Source: UBA6814 sp040753075 (GTDB lineage: Bacteria > Desulfobacterota > Desulfovibrionia > Desulfovibrionales > Desulfovibrionaceae). From it: DNA of 43,871 nt. Numbering within the stretch: the stretch's first letter is position 1; each line of letters begins with the position of its first letter. The notes beneath the pieces are model-generated. The model did no database searches, was not told where the DNA came from, and saw nothing but the letters and a program-made list of their open reading frames with translations. Position numbers and translations under genes: made by a program. Location of the stretch: contig JBFMHA010000023.1 in NCBI GenBank assembly GCA_040753075.1, positions 1 through 43,871 of the forward strand, in the 5' to 3' direction. This document shows, one piece after another, positions 33,347-41,645 of this stretch.

Positions 33347-34092
33347 TGGACTTCGCGGCCGTGGACATCACCTGGCGGGAGGTCCTGGACATCGTCCTGG
33401 TGGCCTTCGTGTTCTACCGCATCATCCTCCTGGTGCAGGGCACCCGGGCGGTGTCGGTGATCTGGGGCCTGGTGCTCATCATCGCGGTGTTCTTCGCCTC
33501 GGGCGAGTTCGGACTCACCACCCTGCACTGGCTGCTGCAGAACTTCCTGGGCTCCTTCTTCCTGGTGGTCATCATCCTGTTCCAGCAGGACATCCGCAAG
33601 GCCCTGGCCCAGGTGGGCGCGGGCAGCCTGTGGCGGCGGAGAAAGATCGACGACGAGGATGTGAACCAGATCGTGGCCGCCCTGGTCTCCATGGCCGAGA
33701 AGCGCATCGGCGGGCTGGTGGTCATCGAGAAGAACGTGCCCCTGGGCGACCTCACCGACCGCGGGGTGCCCATGGACGCCCGCATCAGCCGCGACCTCCT
33801 CATGTCGGTCTTCTTCCCGGACAACCCGCTGCACGACGGCGCGGTCATCATCCGGGGCGGCCGCATCCTGGCCGCGGCCTGCATCCTGCCCCTGGCCGCG
33901 GGCCTCCGGGGCAAGTCCAAGTACGGCACCCGCCACCGGGCCGCGGTGGGAGTCACCGAGGACACCGACGCCCTGGCCGTGGTGGTGTCCGAGGAGCGGG
34001 GCGAGATCTCCGCGGCGGTGGCCGGCCGGCTCACCGCCGCCCTGGACGAGGTTCGCCTCAAGCGGGTGCTCAAGCGGATCTGGGAGCGCTGA
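33346..34092 (+). CDS. cdaA: Diadenylate cyclase CdaA (c-di-AMP synthase)
   Basis: A 248-residue membrane-bound DAC-domain enzyme that makes c-di-AMP from two ATP. Three N-terminal helices (about 14-95) precede the catalytic domain. Catalytic DGA is at D164-G165-A166 (NPLHDGAVII) and the RHR triad at R196-H197-R198 (GTRHRAAVG). It overlaps folP at the start and cdaR at the end by one base each, and glmM is next but one, the widely conserved cdaA-cdaR-glmM order. In that order CdaR and GlmM modulate the cyclase. A matching phosphodiesterase, PgpH, lies about 7 kb upstream. Confidence 0.95.
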   Translation: MDFAAVDITWREVLDIVLVAFVFYRIILLVQGTRAVSVIWGLVLIIAVFFASGEFGLTTLHWLLQNFLGSFFLVVIILFQQDIRKALAQVGAGSLWRRRKIDDEDVNQIVAALVSMAEKRIGGLVVIEKNVPLGDLTDRGVPMDARISRDLLMSVFFPDNPLHDGAVIIRGGRILAAACILPLAAGLRGKSKYGTRHRAAVGVTEDTDALAVVVSEERGEISAAVAGRLTAALDEVRLKRVLKRIWER

Positions 34093-35000
34093 TGTTCGTC
34101 AACTGGCAATACCGGGTCCTGGCCGTGGTGCTGGCGCTCCTGTGCTGGTATCTGGTCACCGGCCGGGAGAAGGTGGAGACCTGGGTGGAGGTCCCGGTGG
34201 AGCTGGTGGCCACTCCCGAGGACCTCTTCGTGCGCGAGGGGCTGGAGTCCAGCCTCAAGGTGCGGGTGCGCGGCCCCAAGAGCATCATCCGCGGCCTGGA
34301 CCCCAAGGGCCTGGCCTACACCGTGGACATGTCCCGGGCCGCGGCCGGGGAGATGGTGGCGCCCTTCGAGACCGACCAGATCAAGGTCCCCAAGTCGCTG
34401 GAGGTGGTGGAGCTCTCCCCCCAGCGCATGACCCTGGTCATCGACCGGCTCGCCCGCAAGACCGTGCCCGTGGACCCGGTGTGGAAGGGCCGCATCGGCG
34501 ACGACTACCGCCTGTTGAGCGCCGCGGCCGCGCCGGCCGAGGTGGATCTGCGCGGCCCGGCCCAGGTGCTGGACCGGCTGGAGCGGGTGCAGACCCTGGC
34601 GGTGTCGGTCAACTCCACCGAGCCCCGCGCCGTGGGGGCCGACGCGGCCCTGTCCCTGCCCGCAGAGGTGCGGGCCGACCCGGCCAAGGTCCGGGTGGAG
34701 CTTCAGTTCGGACTCAAGACCAGGGACGTCTGGGTCCGGCTGCCGGTGGAGGTCCTGCCCCCGGCCCTGGCCGGGGCCTCGGTGCGGCCGTCCACGGTGC
34801 AGATCTACGTGGAGGCTCCGGTGACGCTGCTGCGCGAGCCGGACTTCAAGGAACGGTTCTCGGCCTACGTGGTCCTGGAACACAACGCCACCGCCGGCCG
34901 CCGCGTGGCGGCCTACCGCCTGCGGCTCCCCCCGGACGTGACCCTGCACAAGGCGGTCCCGGACGAGGTGGAGATTTCGGTGGATAACCACAGGAAGTGA
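34092..35000 (+). CDS. cdaR: CdaR/YbbR-domain regulator of CdaA
   Basis: A 302-residue protein with one N-terminal membrane helix (about 7-22, YRVLAVVLALLCWYLVTG) and an extracytoplasmic part made of YbbR-like repeats. Typical strand patterns are WVEVPVELVATPEDLFV, LKVRVRGPKSIIRGL and a later copy VWVRLPVEVLPPALAGASV. CdaR binds CdaA in the membrane and adjusts its activity. The start ATG shares its A with the cdaA stop; glmM follows 15 bases after its own stop. Number of repeats (three or four) is estimated by eye. Confidence 0.88.
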   Translation: MFVNWQYRVLAVVLALLCWYLVTGREKVETWVEVPVELVATPEDLFVREGLESSLKVRVRGPKSIIRGLDPKGLAYTVDMSRAAAGEMVAPFETDQIKVPKSLEVVELSPQRMTLVIDRLARKTVPVDPVWKGRIGDDYRLLSAAAAPAEVDLRGPAQVLDRLERVQTLAVSVNSTEPRAVGADAALSLPAEVRADPAKVRVELQFGLKTRDVWVRLPVEVLPPALAGASVRPSTVQIYVEAPVTLLREPDFKERFSAYVVLEHNATAGRRVAAYRLRLPPDVTLHKAVPDEVEISVDNHRK

Positions 35001-35015
35001 GGAAACGGACGACCC

Positions 35016-36368
35016 ATGGCGAAACGCATCTTCGGCACCGACGGCCTGCGCGGCCAGGTGAACCTCTTCCCCATGCTCCCGGAGCTGGCCCTGCGCCTGG
35101 GCCTGGCCGCGGGGCAGCATTTCCGCAACGGCAAGAAGCGGCACCGGGTGCTCATCGGCAAGGACACCCGCATCTCGGGCTACATCTTCGAGACCGCGCT
35201 GACCTCGGGCTTCTGCGCCGCGGGCATGGACGTGTACCTGGTGGGGCCCCTGCCCACCCCGGCCATCTCCTTCCTGACCCGCAACATGCGCTGCGACCTG
35301 GGGGTGGTCATCTCCGCGTCGCACAACCCCTTCCTGGACAACGGCATCAAGTTCTTCGACTCCCAGGGGTTCAAGCTCCCGGACGCGGTGGAGGACGCCA
35401 TTTCCGAGATGGTCCTGGACCCGTCGGCGGAGTGGGACTATCCCTACCCGGAGCTGGTGGGCAAGGCCTTCCGCATCGGCGACAGCTCGGGCCGCTACAT
35501 CGTGTCCCTCAAGCACACCTTCCCCGGCCACCTCTCCCTGGACGGGGTGCGCATCGCCCTGGACTGCGCCAACGGCGCCACCTACCGGGTGGCCCCCACC
35601 ATCTTCGAGGAGCTGGGGGCCAAGGTGAAGCGCATGGGCGTGGACCCGGACGGGGTGAACATCAACGCCAAGTGCGGCTCCCTGTACCCGGAGATGGTGG
35701 CCGACCTGGTCAGGAGCGAGCGCTGCGACATCGGCATCGCCCTGGACGGGGACGGCGACCGGCTCATCGTCACCGACGAGACCGGCCGCATCCTGGACGG
35801 GGACCAGATCATGGCCCTGTGCGCCAAGGACATGCTGGAGCGCGGGGAGCTGGCGGACCGGACCCTGGTGGCCACGGTCATGAGCAACATGGCCCTGGAG
35901 GTGTTCATGCGCGAGGCCGGGGGCCGGCTCATCCGCACCCCGGTGGGCGACCGCTACGTGGTGGAGGCCATGCGCAAGACCGGGGCGGTGCTGGGCGGCG
36001 AGCAGTCCGGCCATCTCATCTTCATGCGCCACTCCACCACCGGCGACGGCATCCTGGCCGCGCTGCAGCTTCTGCGCATCATGCAGGAGCGGGGCAAGCC
36101 CCTGTCCGAACTGGCCCACCTCATCGAGCCCTTCCCCCAGGTGCTCCAGAACGTGCACGTGGAGCGCAAGATCCCCTTCGACCAGGTCCCGGCGGTGCAG
36201 GAGGCGGTGCGTGCGGCCGAGGCGGCGCTGGCCGGCAGGGGGCGGGTGCTGTTGCGCTATTCCGGCACCGAGTCCGTGGCCCGGGTCATGGTGGAGGGCC
36301 AGGACGAGGCCCAGGTCCGCGCGCTGGCCGGGGAACTGTGCGGGGTCCTGGAGACGCACTTGCGCTAA
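35016..36368 (+). CDS. glmM: Phosphoglucosamine mutase
   Basis: A 450-residue enzyme converting glucosamine-6-phosphate to glucosamine-1-phosphate for UDP-GlcNAc and hence peptidoglycan and lipid A. The phosphoserine loop SASHNP is at about S102, the metal loop is DGDGDR, the sugar loop GGEQSGH and the phosphate loop RYSGTE. It begins FGTDGLRGQVN, as usual. GAGGAA precedes the ATG. Besides metabolism, GlmM binds and inhibits CdaA in several bacteria, and the cdaA-cdaR-glmM order here is consistent with that. Confidence 0.96.
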   Translation: MAKRIFGTDGLRGQVNLFPMLPELALRLGLAAGQHFRNGKKRHRVLIGKDTRISGYIFETALTSGFCAAGMDVYLVGPLPTPAISFLTRNMRCDLGVVISASHNPFLDNGIKFFDSQGFKLPDAVEDAISEMVLDPSAEWDYPYPELVGKAFRIGDSSGRYIVSLKHTFPGHLSLDGVRIALDCANGATYRVAPTIFEELGAKVKRMGVDPDGVNINAKCGSLYPEMVADLVRSERCDIGIALDGDGDRLIVTDETGRILDGDQIMALCAKDMLERGELADRTLVATVMSNMALEVFMREAGGRLIRTPVGDRYVVEAMRKTGAVLGGEQSGHLIFMRHSTTGDGILAALQLLRIMQERGKPLSELAHLIEPFPQVLQNVHVERKIPFDQVPAVQEAVRAAEAALAGRGRVLLRYSGTESVARVMVEGQDEAQVRALAGELCGVLETHLR

Positions 36369-36417
36369 TCGTCAGGAATGATACTCTCGTGGCGACGTTG
36401 GAGCCAAGGAGCCCAGA

Positions 36418-37293
36418 ATGGAGATACGCAAGGTGGTGATTCCGGTGGCGGGGTGGGGCACGCGGTCCCTGCCGGCCACCAAGAACATCCCCAAGGAGAT
36501 GCTGCCGGTCTACAAGAAGCCGGTCATCCAGTACGTGGTCGAGGAGGCCATGCACACCGGCCTCACCGACGTGGTCCTGGTCACCAACCGCGAGAAGCGG
36601 ATCATCGAGGACCACTTCGACTACAACCTGGTCCTGGAGAACGTGCTGGAGCGGGCCAAGAAGACCGACCTCCTGGCCGAGGTCCGGGCCGTGGCCGAGA
36701 TGGTCAACGTCATCACCGTGCGCCAGAAGCAGCAGCTCGGGCTTGGGCACGCGGTGCTCATGGCCAAGGAGGTGTGCAAGAACGACACGTTCGCGGTCAT
36801 GGTGGGCGACGACCTCATGTTCGGCATGGAGCCGGGCATCAAGCAGCTGGTGGACGTGGCCCAGGCCGAGCGGCTCCCGGTGGTGGGCGTGGTCGAGGTG
36901 CCCACGGACAAGGTGAACCGTTACGGCATCATCGACGGCGAGGAGTTCGCGCCGGGCATCTTCCGGGTGCACGGGGTGGTGGAGAAGCCCAAGATCGCCG
37001 ATGCCCCCTCGCGCATGGCCATCGTGGGCCGCTACGTGCTCACCCCGGAGATCTTCGAGCACCTGGAGACCATCCCCCCGGGCGTGGGCGGCGAGATCCA
37101 GCTCACCGACGGCCTGCAGAAGCTGGCCGAGAACAAGGGGCTGCTCGCGGTCAAGCTGCGGGGCCAGCGCTTCGACGCCGGCGACTGGGCCGAGTACCTC
37201 ACGGCCAACATCTACTTCGCGCTCCAGGACGAGGAGCTGCGCTACGACCTGGTGGTGCGGCTGCAGACGCTCCTGTCCTGCAAGCTCCTCTAG
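36418..37293 (+). CDS. galU: UTP-glucose-1-phosphate uridylyltransferase
   Basis: A 291-residue nucleotidyltransferase making UDP-glucose for surface polysaccharides. The N-terminal nucleotide-binding loop VIPVAGWGTRSLPATKNIPK and the following KEMLPVYKKPVIQYVVEEA are diagnostic of bacterial GalU. VMVGDDLMFG, GVVEVPTDKVNRYGIIDGE and GGEIQLTDGLQ complete the family blocks. GGAGCC lies about ten bases before the ATG. It sits 49 bases after glmM and ends before a strong GC hairpin. Its product would supply the two glycosyltransferases of this window or other glycan enzymes. Confidence 0.95.
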   Translation: MEIRKVVIPVAGWGTRSLPATKNIPKEMLPVYKKPVIQYVVEEAMHTGLTDVVLVTNREKRIIEDHFDYNLVLENVLERAKKTDLLAEVRAVAEMVNVITVRQKQQLGLGHAVLMAKEVCKNDTFAVMVGDDLMFGMEPGIKQLVDVAQAERLPVVGVVEVPTDKVNRYGIIDGEEFAPGIFRVHGVVEKPKIADAPSRMAIVGRYVLTPEIFEHLETIPPGVGGEIQLTDGLQKLAENKGLLAVKLRGQRFDAGDWAEYLTANIYFALQDEELRYDLVVRLQTLLSCKLL

Positions 37294-37317
37294 AGGGCGC
37301 GACGCTGGAATGGAAAG

Positions 37318-37349
37318 GCCCCCCGCCCGGCGGACGCCGGCCGGGGGGC
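37318..37349 (+). terminator. Hairpin terminator after galU
   Basis: GCCCCCCG (37318-37325) pairs with CGGGGGGC (37342-37349), and an inner CCGGC-type stem extends it. It is followed by TT CCGG TTT, so the T-run is poor but the stem is very stable. Confidence 0.55.
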
Positions 37350-37445
37350 TTCCGGTTTGGGCCTGGTTTTGTCTACAGCGCCGGGGGATTCTCGTGATGG
37401 CCGCCCGGCGGGGTTCTTCGTGAACATATTTTCAGCAGCCTGAGC

Positions 37446-39806
37446 ATGTGGTCCGTCGCCATACCTTCGCCGCCCTATGAGGCCCTGACCTACACGGCGC
37501 CTTCCTGGATGGACCCGGCCGCCCTGCGGCCGGGCCTGCGGGTGCTGGCGCCGCTGGGGCGGTCGCTGCGCATCGGGGTGCTCCTGGGCCGGGTGGACGC
37601 CGGACCGGAAGGGGTGGAGCTCAAGGACCTGCTCTGGCCGGCCGAGGTTTCGCCGCTCCTGGACCCGGGCGCCCTGCGCCTCATGGCCGAACTGTCCCGG
37701 CGGCAGATGGAGCCGCCCGGCCGCATCCTGGAGTCCCTGCTCCCGGCTGGTCTGCGCTCCTCCCGGCTGGTGTTCCGGGTCTACGACTCCCGCTTTCCGG
37801 CCAGCCTCACCCCGGCCGCCCTGCGCGCCCTGCCGCCGGAGCGGCTGGCCGAGCTGTGGGCCGCCTGGGAGGAGGGGAGGATGGCGGCGGCCCCCAAGAC
37901 CCAGGCCGGCCGCGAGGCCCAGGCCCTGGTCCTGGCCGCGGACCCGCCCTGGGCCGTGCGGCCCGGCGCGGCCCGCCAGACCGAGATCCTGGAGTACCTC
38001 TTCGACCGCGGCCGCACCCCGCGCCGCAGGCTCCTGGCCGACCTGGGGCCGTCCGCCGCAACTCCCCTGCGCAGCCTGCTCACCCGCGGCCTGGTGCGGC
38101 TCGCCGCCGCGGACGACGGCGGGGAGGAGGACGCGGCCGTGGGGCCCCTGCCGCCCGAGAACGGGGAGGGGCAGGGCGGGAGCCATGCGCCCACCCCGGC
38201 CCAGGCTGCGGCCCTGGCGGACCTGTCAGCGGCCCTGGAGCGGGACCGCGCCCGGCCCCGGCTGCTCTTCGGAGTCACGGGCTCGGGCAAGACCCTGGTG
38301 TATCTCAAGCTGGCGGAGCAGGCCCTGGCTGCGGGCCGCTCGGCGCTGCTCCTGGCCCCGGAGGTGGCCCTGGCCGTGAACCTGGCCCGGGCCGCCCGGA
38401 AGTTCTTCCCGGGCCGGGAGGTGCGGCTGTTCCACGGCTACCAGGCCCCGGCCAGGCGGGAGGCCGCGTTCCGCGACCTGGCCGCGGCCAAGGGGCCGCA
38501 GCTGCTGGTGGGCGCGCGCTCGGCCCTGTTCCTGCCCCTGCGCGACCTGGGGCTCGTCGTGCTGGACGAGGAGCACGACGGGTCCTTCAAGCAGGAGGAG
38601 CGGCTGCCCTATTCGGCCAAGGAGGTGGCCTGGTTCCGGGCCCGGGAGGCGGGCGCGCTCCTGGTGCTGGGCTCGGCCACCCCGGACCTCAAGACCTTCC
38701 ACGCCGCGGACCGGGGCGACCTGGTGCGGGTGGAGATGCCCGGCCGGGTGGGCGAGAGCCGGCTGCCGGACGTGGAGCTGGTGGACATCCGGGAGCATCC
38801 CGCGGACCTGGGGCCGTTCGCGGCGCGGACCGCGGAGGCGCTGCGCGCGACGGTCGCGCAGGGGGACCAGGCCGTGGTCCTGCTCAACCGGCGGGGCTAC
38901 GCCTCGCTCATGTACTGCCGGGGCTGCCAGGCCGTGGCCAAGTGCCCGGACTGCGACATCGGCCTGACCTTCCACAAGGCCCGGGAGCGGCTGGTGTGCC
39001 ACTACTGCGGCCGGGCCGAGCCCTTCCCCCGGGTGTGCCCGGCCTGCGGCTCCGCCTCCTACCTGCCCATGGGCCAGGGCACCGAGCAGGTGGCCGAGGC
39101 TTTGGCCGCGGCCCTGCCCCCCGGGACCGGCGTGCTGCGTCTGGACCGCGACTCCACCCGCCGGCCCGGCCGCATGGAGGAGATCCTCTCGGACTTCGCC
39201 GCGGGCAAGGCCCGGGTCCTGGTGGGCACCCAGATGCTCAGCAAGGGGCACCATTTCCCGGACGTGACGCTGGTGGCTGTGGCCGACGGCGACATCGGCC
39301 TGAACCTGCCCGACTACCGCGCGGCCGAGCGTACCTTCCAGCTCCTGGTGCAGGTCTCGGGCCGGGCGGGTCGGGGCGGCAAGCCGGGGCGGGTGCTCAT
39401 CCAGACCCGCAACCCCGGGCACTACTGCTGGAGCTTCGTGCAGGCCGGCGACTACCGGGGGTTCTACGCCGCGGAGTTGGAGAAGCGCAGGCGCTTCCAG
39501 TATCCGCCGTTCTCCAGGCTCGGCCTGGTGCGCATCTCCCACCCCGCAGACCTGGAGGACGGCCGGGAGCGGGTCATGGCCCTGGCCCGGATCCTGGGGC
39601 CGCTCGGCAAGGAGCACCAGGTCCGCATCCTGGGCCCGTCCCCCGCGCCCCTGCCCATGCTGCGCGGCCGCAGGCGCTACCAGTGCCTGCTCAAGGCTCC
39701 GGACTGGAACGGCGTCCGCGCTGTCTACGCCGCGGTGCGCGACGCCCTGGCCGGGCCGGGCGACTTCCGGGTCGGCCTGGACCTGGACCCGGTGAACATG
39801 CTCTAG
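37446..39806 (+). CDS. priA: Primosomal helicase PriA
   Basis: A 786-residue replication-restart DNA helicase. The N-terminal 3'-DNA-binding domain (residues 1-105) and winged-helix region precede the helicase core. Walker A is GVTGSGKT (276-283) and the DEAH-like box DEEHD (374-378). Two zinc sites follow within about 491-540 (YCRGCQAVAKCPDCDIG, CHYCGRAEPF, CPACGSASY). Helicase motifs V-VI (VGTQMLSKGHHFPDVTLV, QVSGRAGRGGKPGRVLIQT) and the C-terminal PYPPFSRL-like block (YPPFSRLGLVRISHP) are intact. The ATG lacks a good ribosome site. Pieces of its 3' end recur, decayed and in frame, at 41448-41552. Confidence 0.95.
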   Translation: MWSVAIPSPPYEALTYTAPSWMDPAALRPGLRVLAPLGRSLRIGVLLGRVDAGPEGVELKDLLWPAEVSPLLDPGALRLMAELSRRQMEPPGRILESLLPAGLRSSRLVFRVYDSRFPASLTPAALRALPPERLAELWAAWEEGRMAAAPKTQAGREAQALVLAADPPWAVRPGAARQTEILEYLFDRGRTPRRRLLADLGPSAATPLRSLLTRGLVRLAAADDGGEEDAAVGPLPPENGEGQGGSHAPTPAQAAALADLSAALERDRARPRLLFGVTGSGKTLVYLKLAEQALAAGRSALLLAPEVALAVNLARAARKFFPGREVRLFHGYQAPARREAAFRDLAAAKGPQLLVGARSALFLPLRDLGLVVLDEEHDGSFKQEERLPYSAKEVAWFRAREAGALLVLGSATPDLKTFHAADRGDLVRVEMPGRVGESRLPDVELVDIREHPADLGPFAARTAEALRATVAQGDQAVVLLNRRGYASLMYCRGCQAVAKCPDCDIGLTFHKARERLVCHYCGRAEPFPRVCPACGSASYLPMGQGTEQVAEALAAALPPGTGVLRLDRDSTRRPGRMEEILSDFAAGKARVLVGTQMLSKGHHFPDVTLVAVADGDIGLNLPDYRAAERTFQLLVQVSGRAGRGGKPGRVLIQTRNPGHYCWSFVQAGDYRGFYAAELEKRRRFQYPPFSRLGLVRISHPADLEDGRERVMALARILGPLGKEHQVRILGPSPAPLPMLRGRRRYQCLLKAPDWNGVRAVYAAVRDALAGPGDFRVGLDLDPVNML

Positions 39807-39894
39807 CCTGCGGGGGAGTCCGGACCGGCCAGGGCGCACGACCTTCGGGAGCCGCCTGGACGCCCTTGCGCATTTTTGAAACAAGGTGGAGGAG

Positions 39895-40671
39895 ATGCAG
39901 CTAGAAACGGCTTCCAACCAGACCCCCAGGCTCTATCGCGACCTGGCTGACTGGTATCCCCTGCTTACGCCGGTGGGCGACTATGCCGAAGAGGCTGCAT
40001 TGTACCGGCGGCTGTTCGAGACCCACAGTCGGCGGCCGCCTAGGACCCTGATTGATCTCGGCAGCGGCGGCGGCCACAACGCCGCCCACCTGAAGGCGAC
40101 GCTGGACTGCACGCTCGTCGACCTGGAGCCGGCCATGCTCGCGTTGAGCCGACGCCTCAATCCGGAGTGCGAGCACATCCAGGGCGACATGCGGTCAATC
40201 AGGCTTGGGCGCGGCTTCGATTGCGTTCTGGCGCACGACGCAGTCTGTTACATGACCACCCGCACCGATCTCGCCAGCGCCATCGCCACGGCCTTCGCGC
40301 ACACCGCCCCCGGCGGGGTCGCGTTGTTCCAGCCGGATTTCGTCTCGGAGACCTTCGAGCCGGGCGTCGACGCCGGGGGCGGCGAGAAGGATGGGCGCGC
40401 CCTGCGCTACCTCGAATGGCGATGGGTTCCGGACCCGATGGCCGACACGTACGTGGCCGACATGGCGTATATCCTGCGAGACGAGAACGGCGCCGTCGAG
40501 GTCCTGCACGACCGTCACGTCATGGGCCTGTTCCCGAGGGCGGCGTGGTTGGAGATGATTGCGGCCGCCGGCTTCGAGCCGCTCGCGGCCCCTTTCGAAC
40601 ACAGTGCGTACGGCGACGCCGGACGCCAGGTGTTCCTCGGGCTGCGGCCTGCCGCCAGCGGGGGGGCATGA
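39895..40671 (+). CDS. Class I SAM-dependent methyltransferase
   Basis: A 258-residue methyltransferase with motif I in TLIDLGSGGGHNAAHLKATL and a post-motif acidic residue in TLVDLEPAMLALSRRLNPEC, then GDMRSIRLGRGFDCVLAHDA. The later part (ALRYLEWRWVPDPMADTYVA) resembles small-molecule methyltransferases of the UbiE/Methyltransf_25 type. I took the ATG at 39895 because AAGGTGG precedes it with five-base spacing; GTG at 39886 is the alternative. Codon use differs from the neighbours: more CTC, GCG, TCG and ATC, fewer of the CTG/GCC codons that dominate here. It is the first of two methyltransferase genes in a segment bounded by the priA end and a decayed priA copy. Substrate unknown. Confidence 0.78.
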   Translation: MQLETASNQTPRLYRDLADWYPLLTPVGDYAEEAALYRRLFETHSRRPPRTLIDLGSGGGHNAAHLKATLDCTLVDLEPAMLALSRRLNPECEHIQGDMRSIRLGRGFDCVLAHDAVCYMTTRTDLASAIATAFAHTAPGGVALFQPDFVSETFEPGVDAGGGEKDGRALRYLEWRWVPDPMADTYVADMAYILRDENGAVEVLHDRHVMGLFPRAAWLEMIAAAGFEPLAAPFEHSAYGDAGRQVFLGLRPAASGGA

Positions 40672-40672
40672 G

Positions 40673-41437
40673 ATGGACGACTCTCATCCGCGCTTCTGGC
40701 CGATCTTCTTCGAACTCTACGAGTCGCTCCCCAGGCAGGGACCGGGCAACCGCGAATGCGCCGCGAGGGCTCTCGCGCTCTGCCGCGACCTGCCGCCCAC
40801 GGTGGCGGCGCTCGACCTGGGCTGCGGGGTCGGCGGGCAGACGCTGCATCTTGCCGAACTGATCTCGGGCCCCATCGTCGCCATGGACCGCCACGCCCCG
40901 AGCATCGGGCGGCTCAAGGCGGCGGCGTCCGAGCTTGGGCTCTCGCATCGCGTTTCGGCGGTGGTCGGCGACATGGCCGAACCCGGGCTGCCGCCCGGGA
41001 GCTTCGATCTCGTCTGGTCAGAGGGGGCGCTCTACAACGTCGGCATCGCGAACGCCCTGCGGATCTGCCACGGACTCCTCCGCCCCGGCGGCTATCTCGC
41101 CTTCACCGACGCGGTCTGGCGCAAGGAGAACCCGCCGCCCGAGGTCAAGGCGAGCTTTGACCTGGACTACCCCGCCATGGGCGGCGTTCCTGACGTCCTG
41201 GCGGCCATCGGGAGTTCCGGCTTTTCGCTGATCGGGCACTTCACCTTGCCGGACGAGGCCTGGTGGGAGCACTTCTACACGCCGATGGACATCCGCATCG
41301 CGGAGCTCCGCGGCAAATACGCGGCCGACGGAGAGGCGCTCGCGGTGCTGGACATGCTCGCGCAGGAGCCCGCACTGCACCGCAGGCACTCGGACTGCTA
41401 CGCCTATGAGTTCTTTGTGTTGCGCCGGAAGGGGTGA
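40673..41437 (+). CDS. Class I SAM-dependent methyltransferase
   Basis: A 254-residue methyltransferase, one base downstream of the previous gene (TGAGATG), so co-translated. Motif I is ALDLGCGVGGQTLHLAE, the acidic motif II VAMDRHAPSIGRLKAAASEL, then VVGDMAEPGLPPGSFDLVWS, and motif III GLLRPGGYLAFTDAVW. The C-terminal half (DEAWWEHFYTPMDIRIAEL) matches a group of bacterial methyltransferases of unassigned substrate. The codon choices share the foreign-looking pattern of the gene before it. It is not a close duplicate of that gene, so the pair is a two-enzyme cassette. An antibiotic-, metal- or small-molecule-modifying role is possible but not shown by the sequence. Confidence 0.8.
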   Translation: MDDSHPRFWPIFFELYESLPRQGPGNRECAARALALCRDLPPTVAALDLGCGVGGQTLHLAELISGPIVAMDRHAPSIGRLKAAASELGLSHRVSAVVGDMAEPGLPPGSFDLVWSEGALYNVGIANALRICHGLLRPGGYLAFTDAVWRKENPPPEVKASFDLDYPAMGGVPDVLAAIGSSGFSLIGHFTLPDEAWWEHFYTPMDIRIAELRGKYAADGEALAVLDMLAQEPALHRRHSDCYAYEFFVLRRKG

Positions 41438-41447
41438 GAATGACCGG

Positions 41448-41552
41448 CTCCCTGTTCGGTCATCCGCGCCCCTGCCCGCGCCGCGCGGCGCCCCGGCCGC
41501 ACCCGGCGGCCTGCGGGCGGGGCGGGACCCGGACCCGGTGAACATGTCGTAG
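41448..41552 (+). pseudogene. Decayed copy of the priA 3' end
   Basis: Thirty-four codons in frame ending APLPAPRG...PGGLRAGRDPDPVNMS and a TAG stop. They match the PriA C-terminus in two blocks: APLPxxRG and PGxxRxGxDxDPVNM. The roughly 30-residue stretch between the blocks in PriA is mostly missing. Two exact nucleotide identities back this: a 14-base block CCGCGCCCCTGCCC (39643 and 41464) and a 16-base block GGACCCGGTGAACATG (39785 and 41531). This looks like a remnant left by recombination at priA when the two methyltransferase genes arrived, or a donor's priA end. Confidence 0.75.
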
Positions 41553-41645
41553 CGCCTTCCCGCCTTTCTTTCGCGGCATCTGGACACGCCGCCCGAATGT
41601 GGGCACAAGGGAGAGGTCGACAACCCTCTTCCGGACGCCGCGGCC

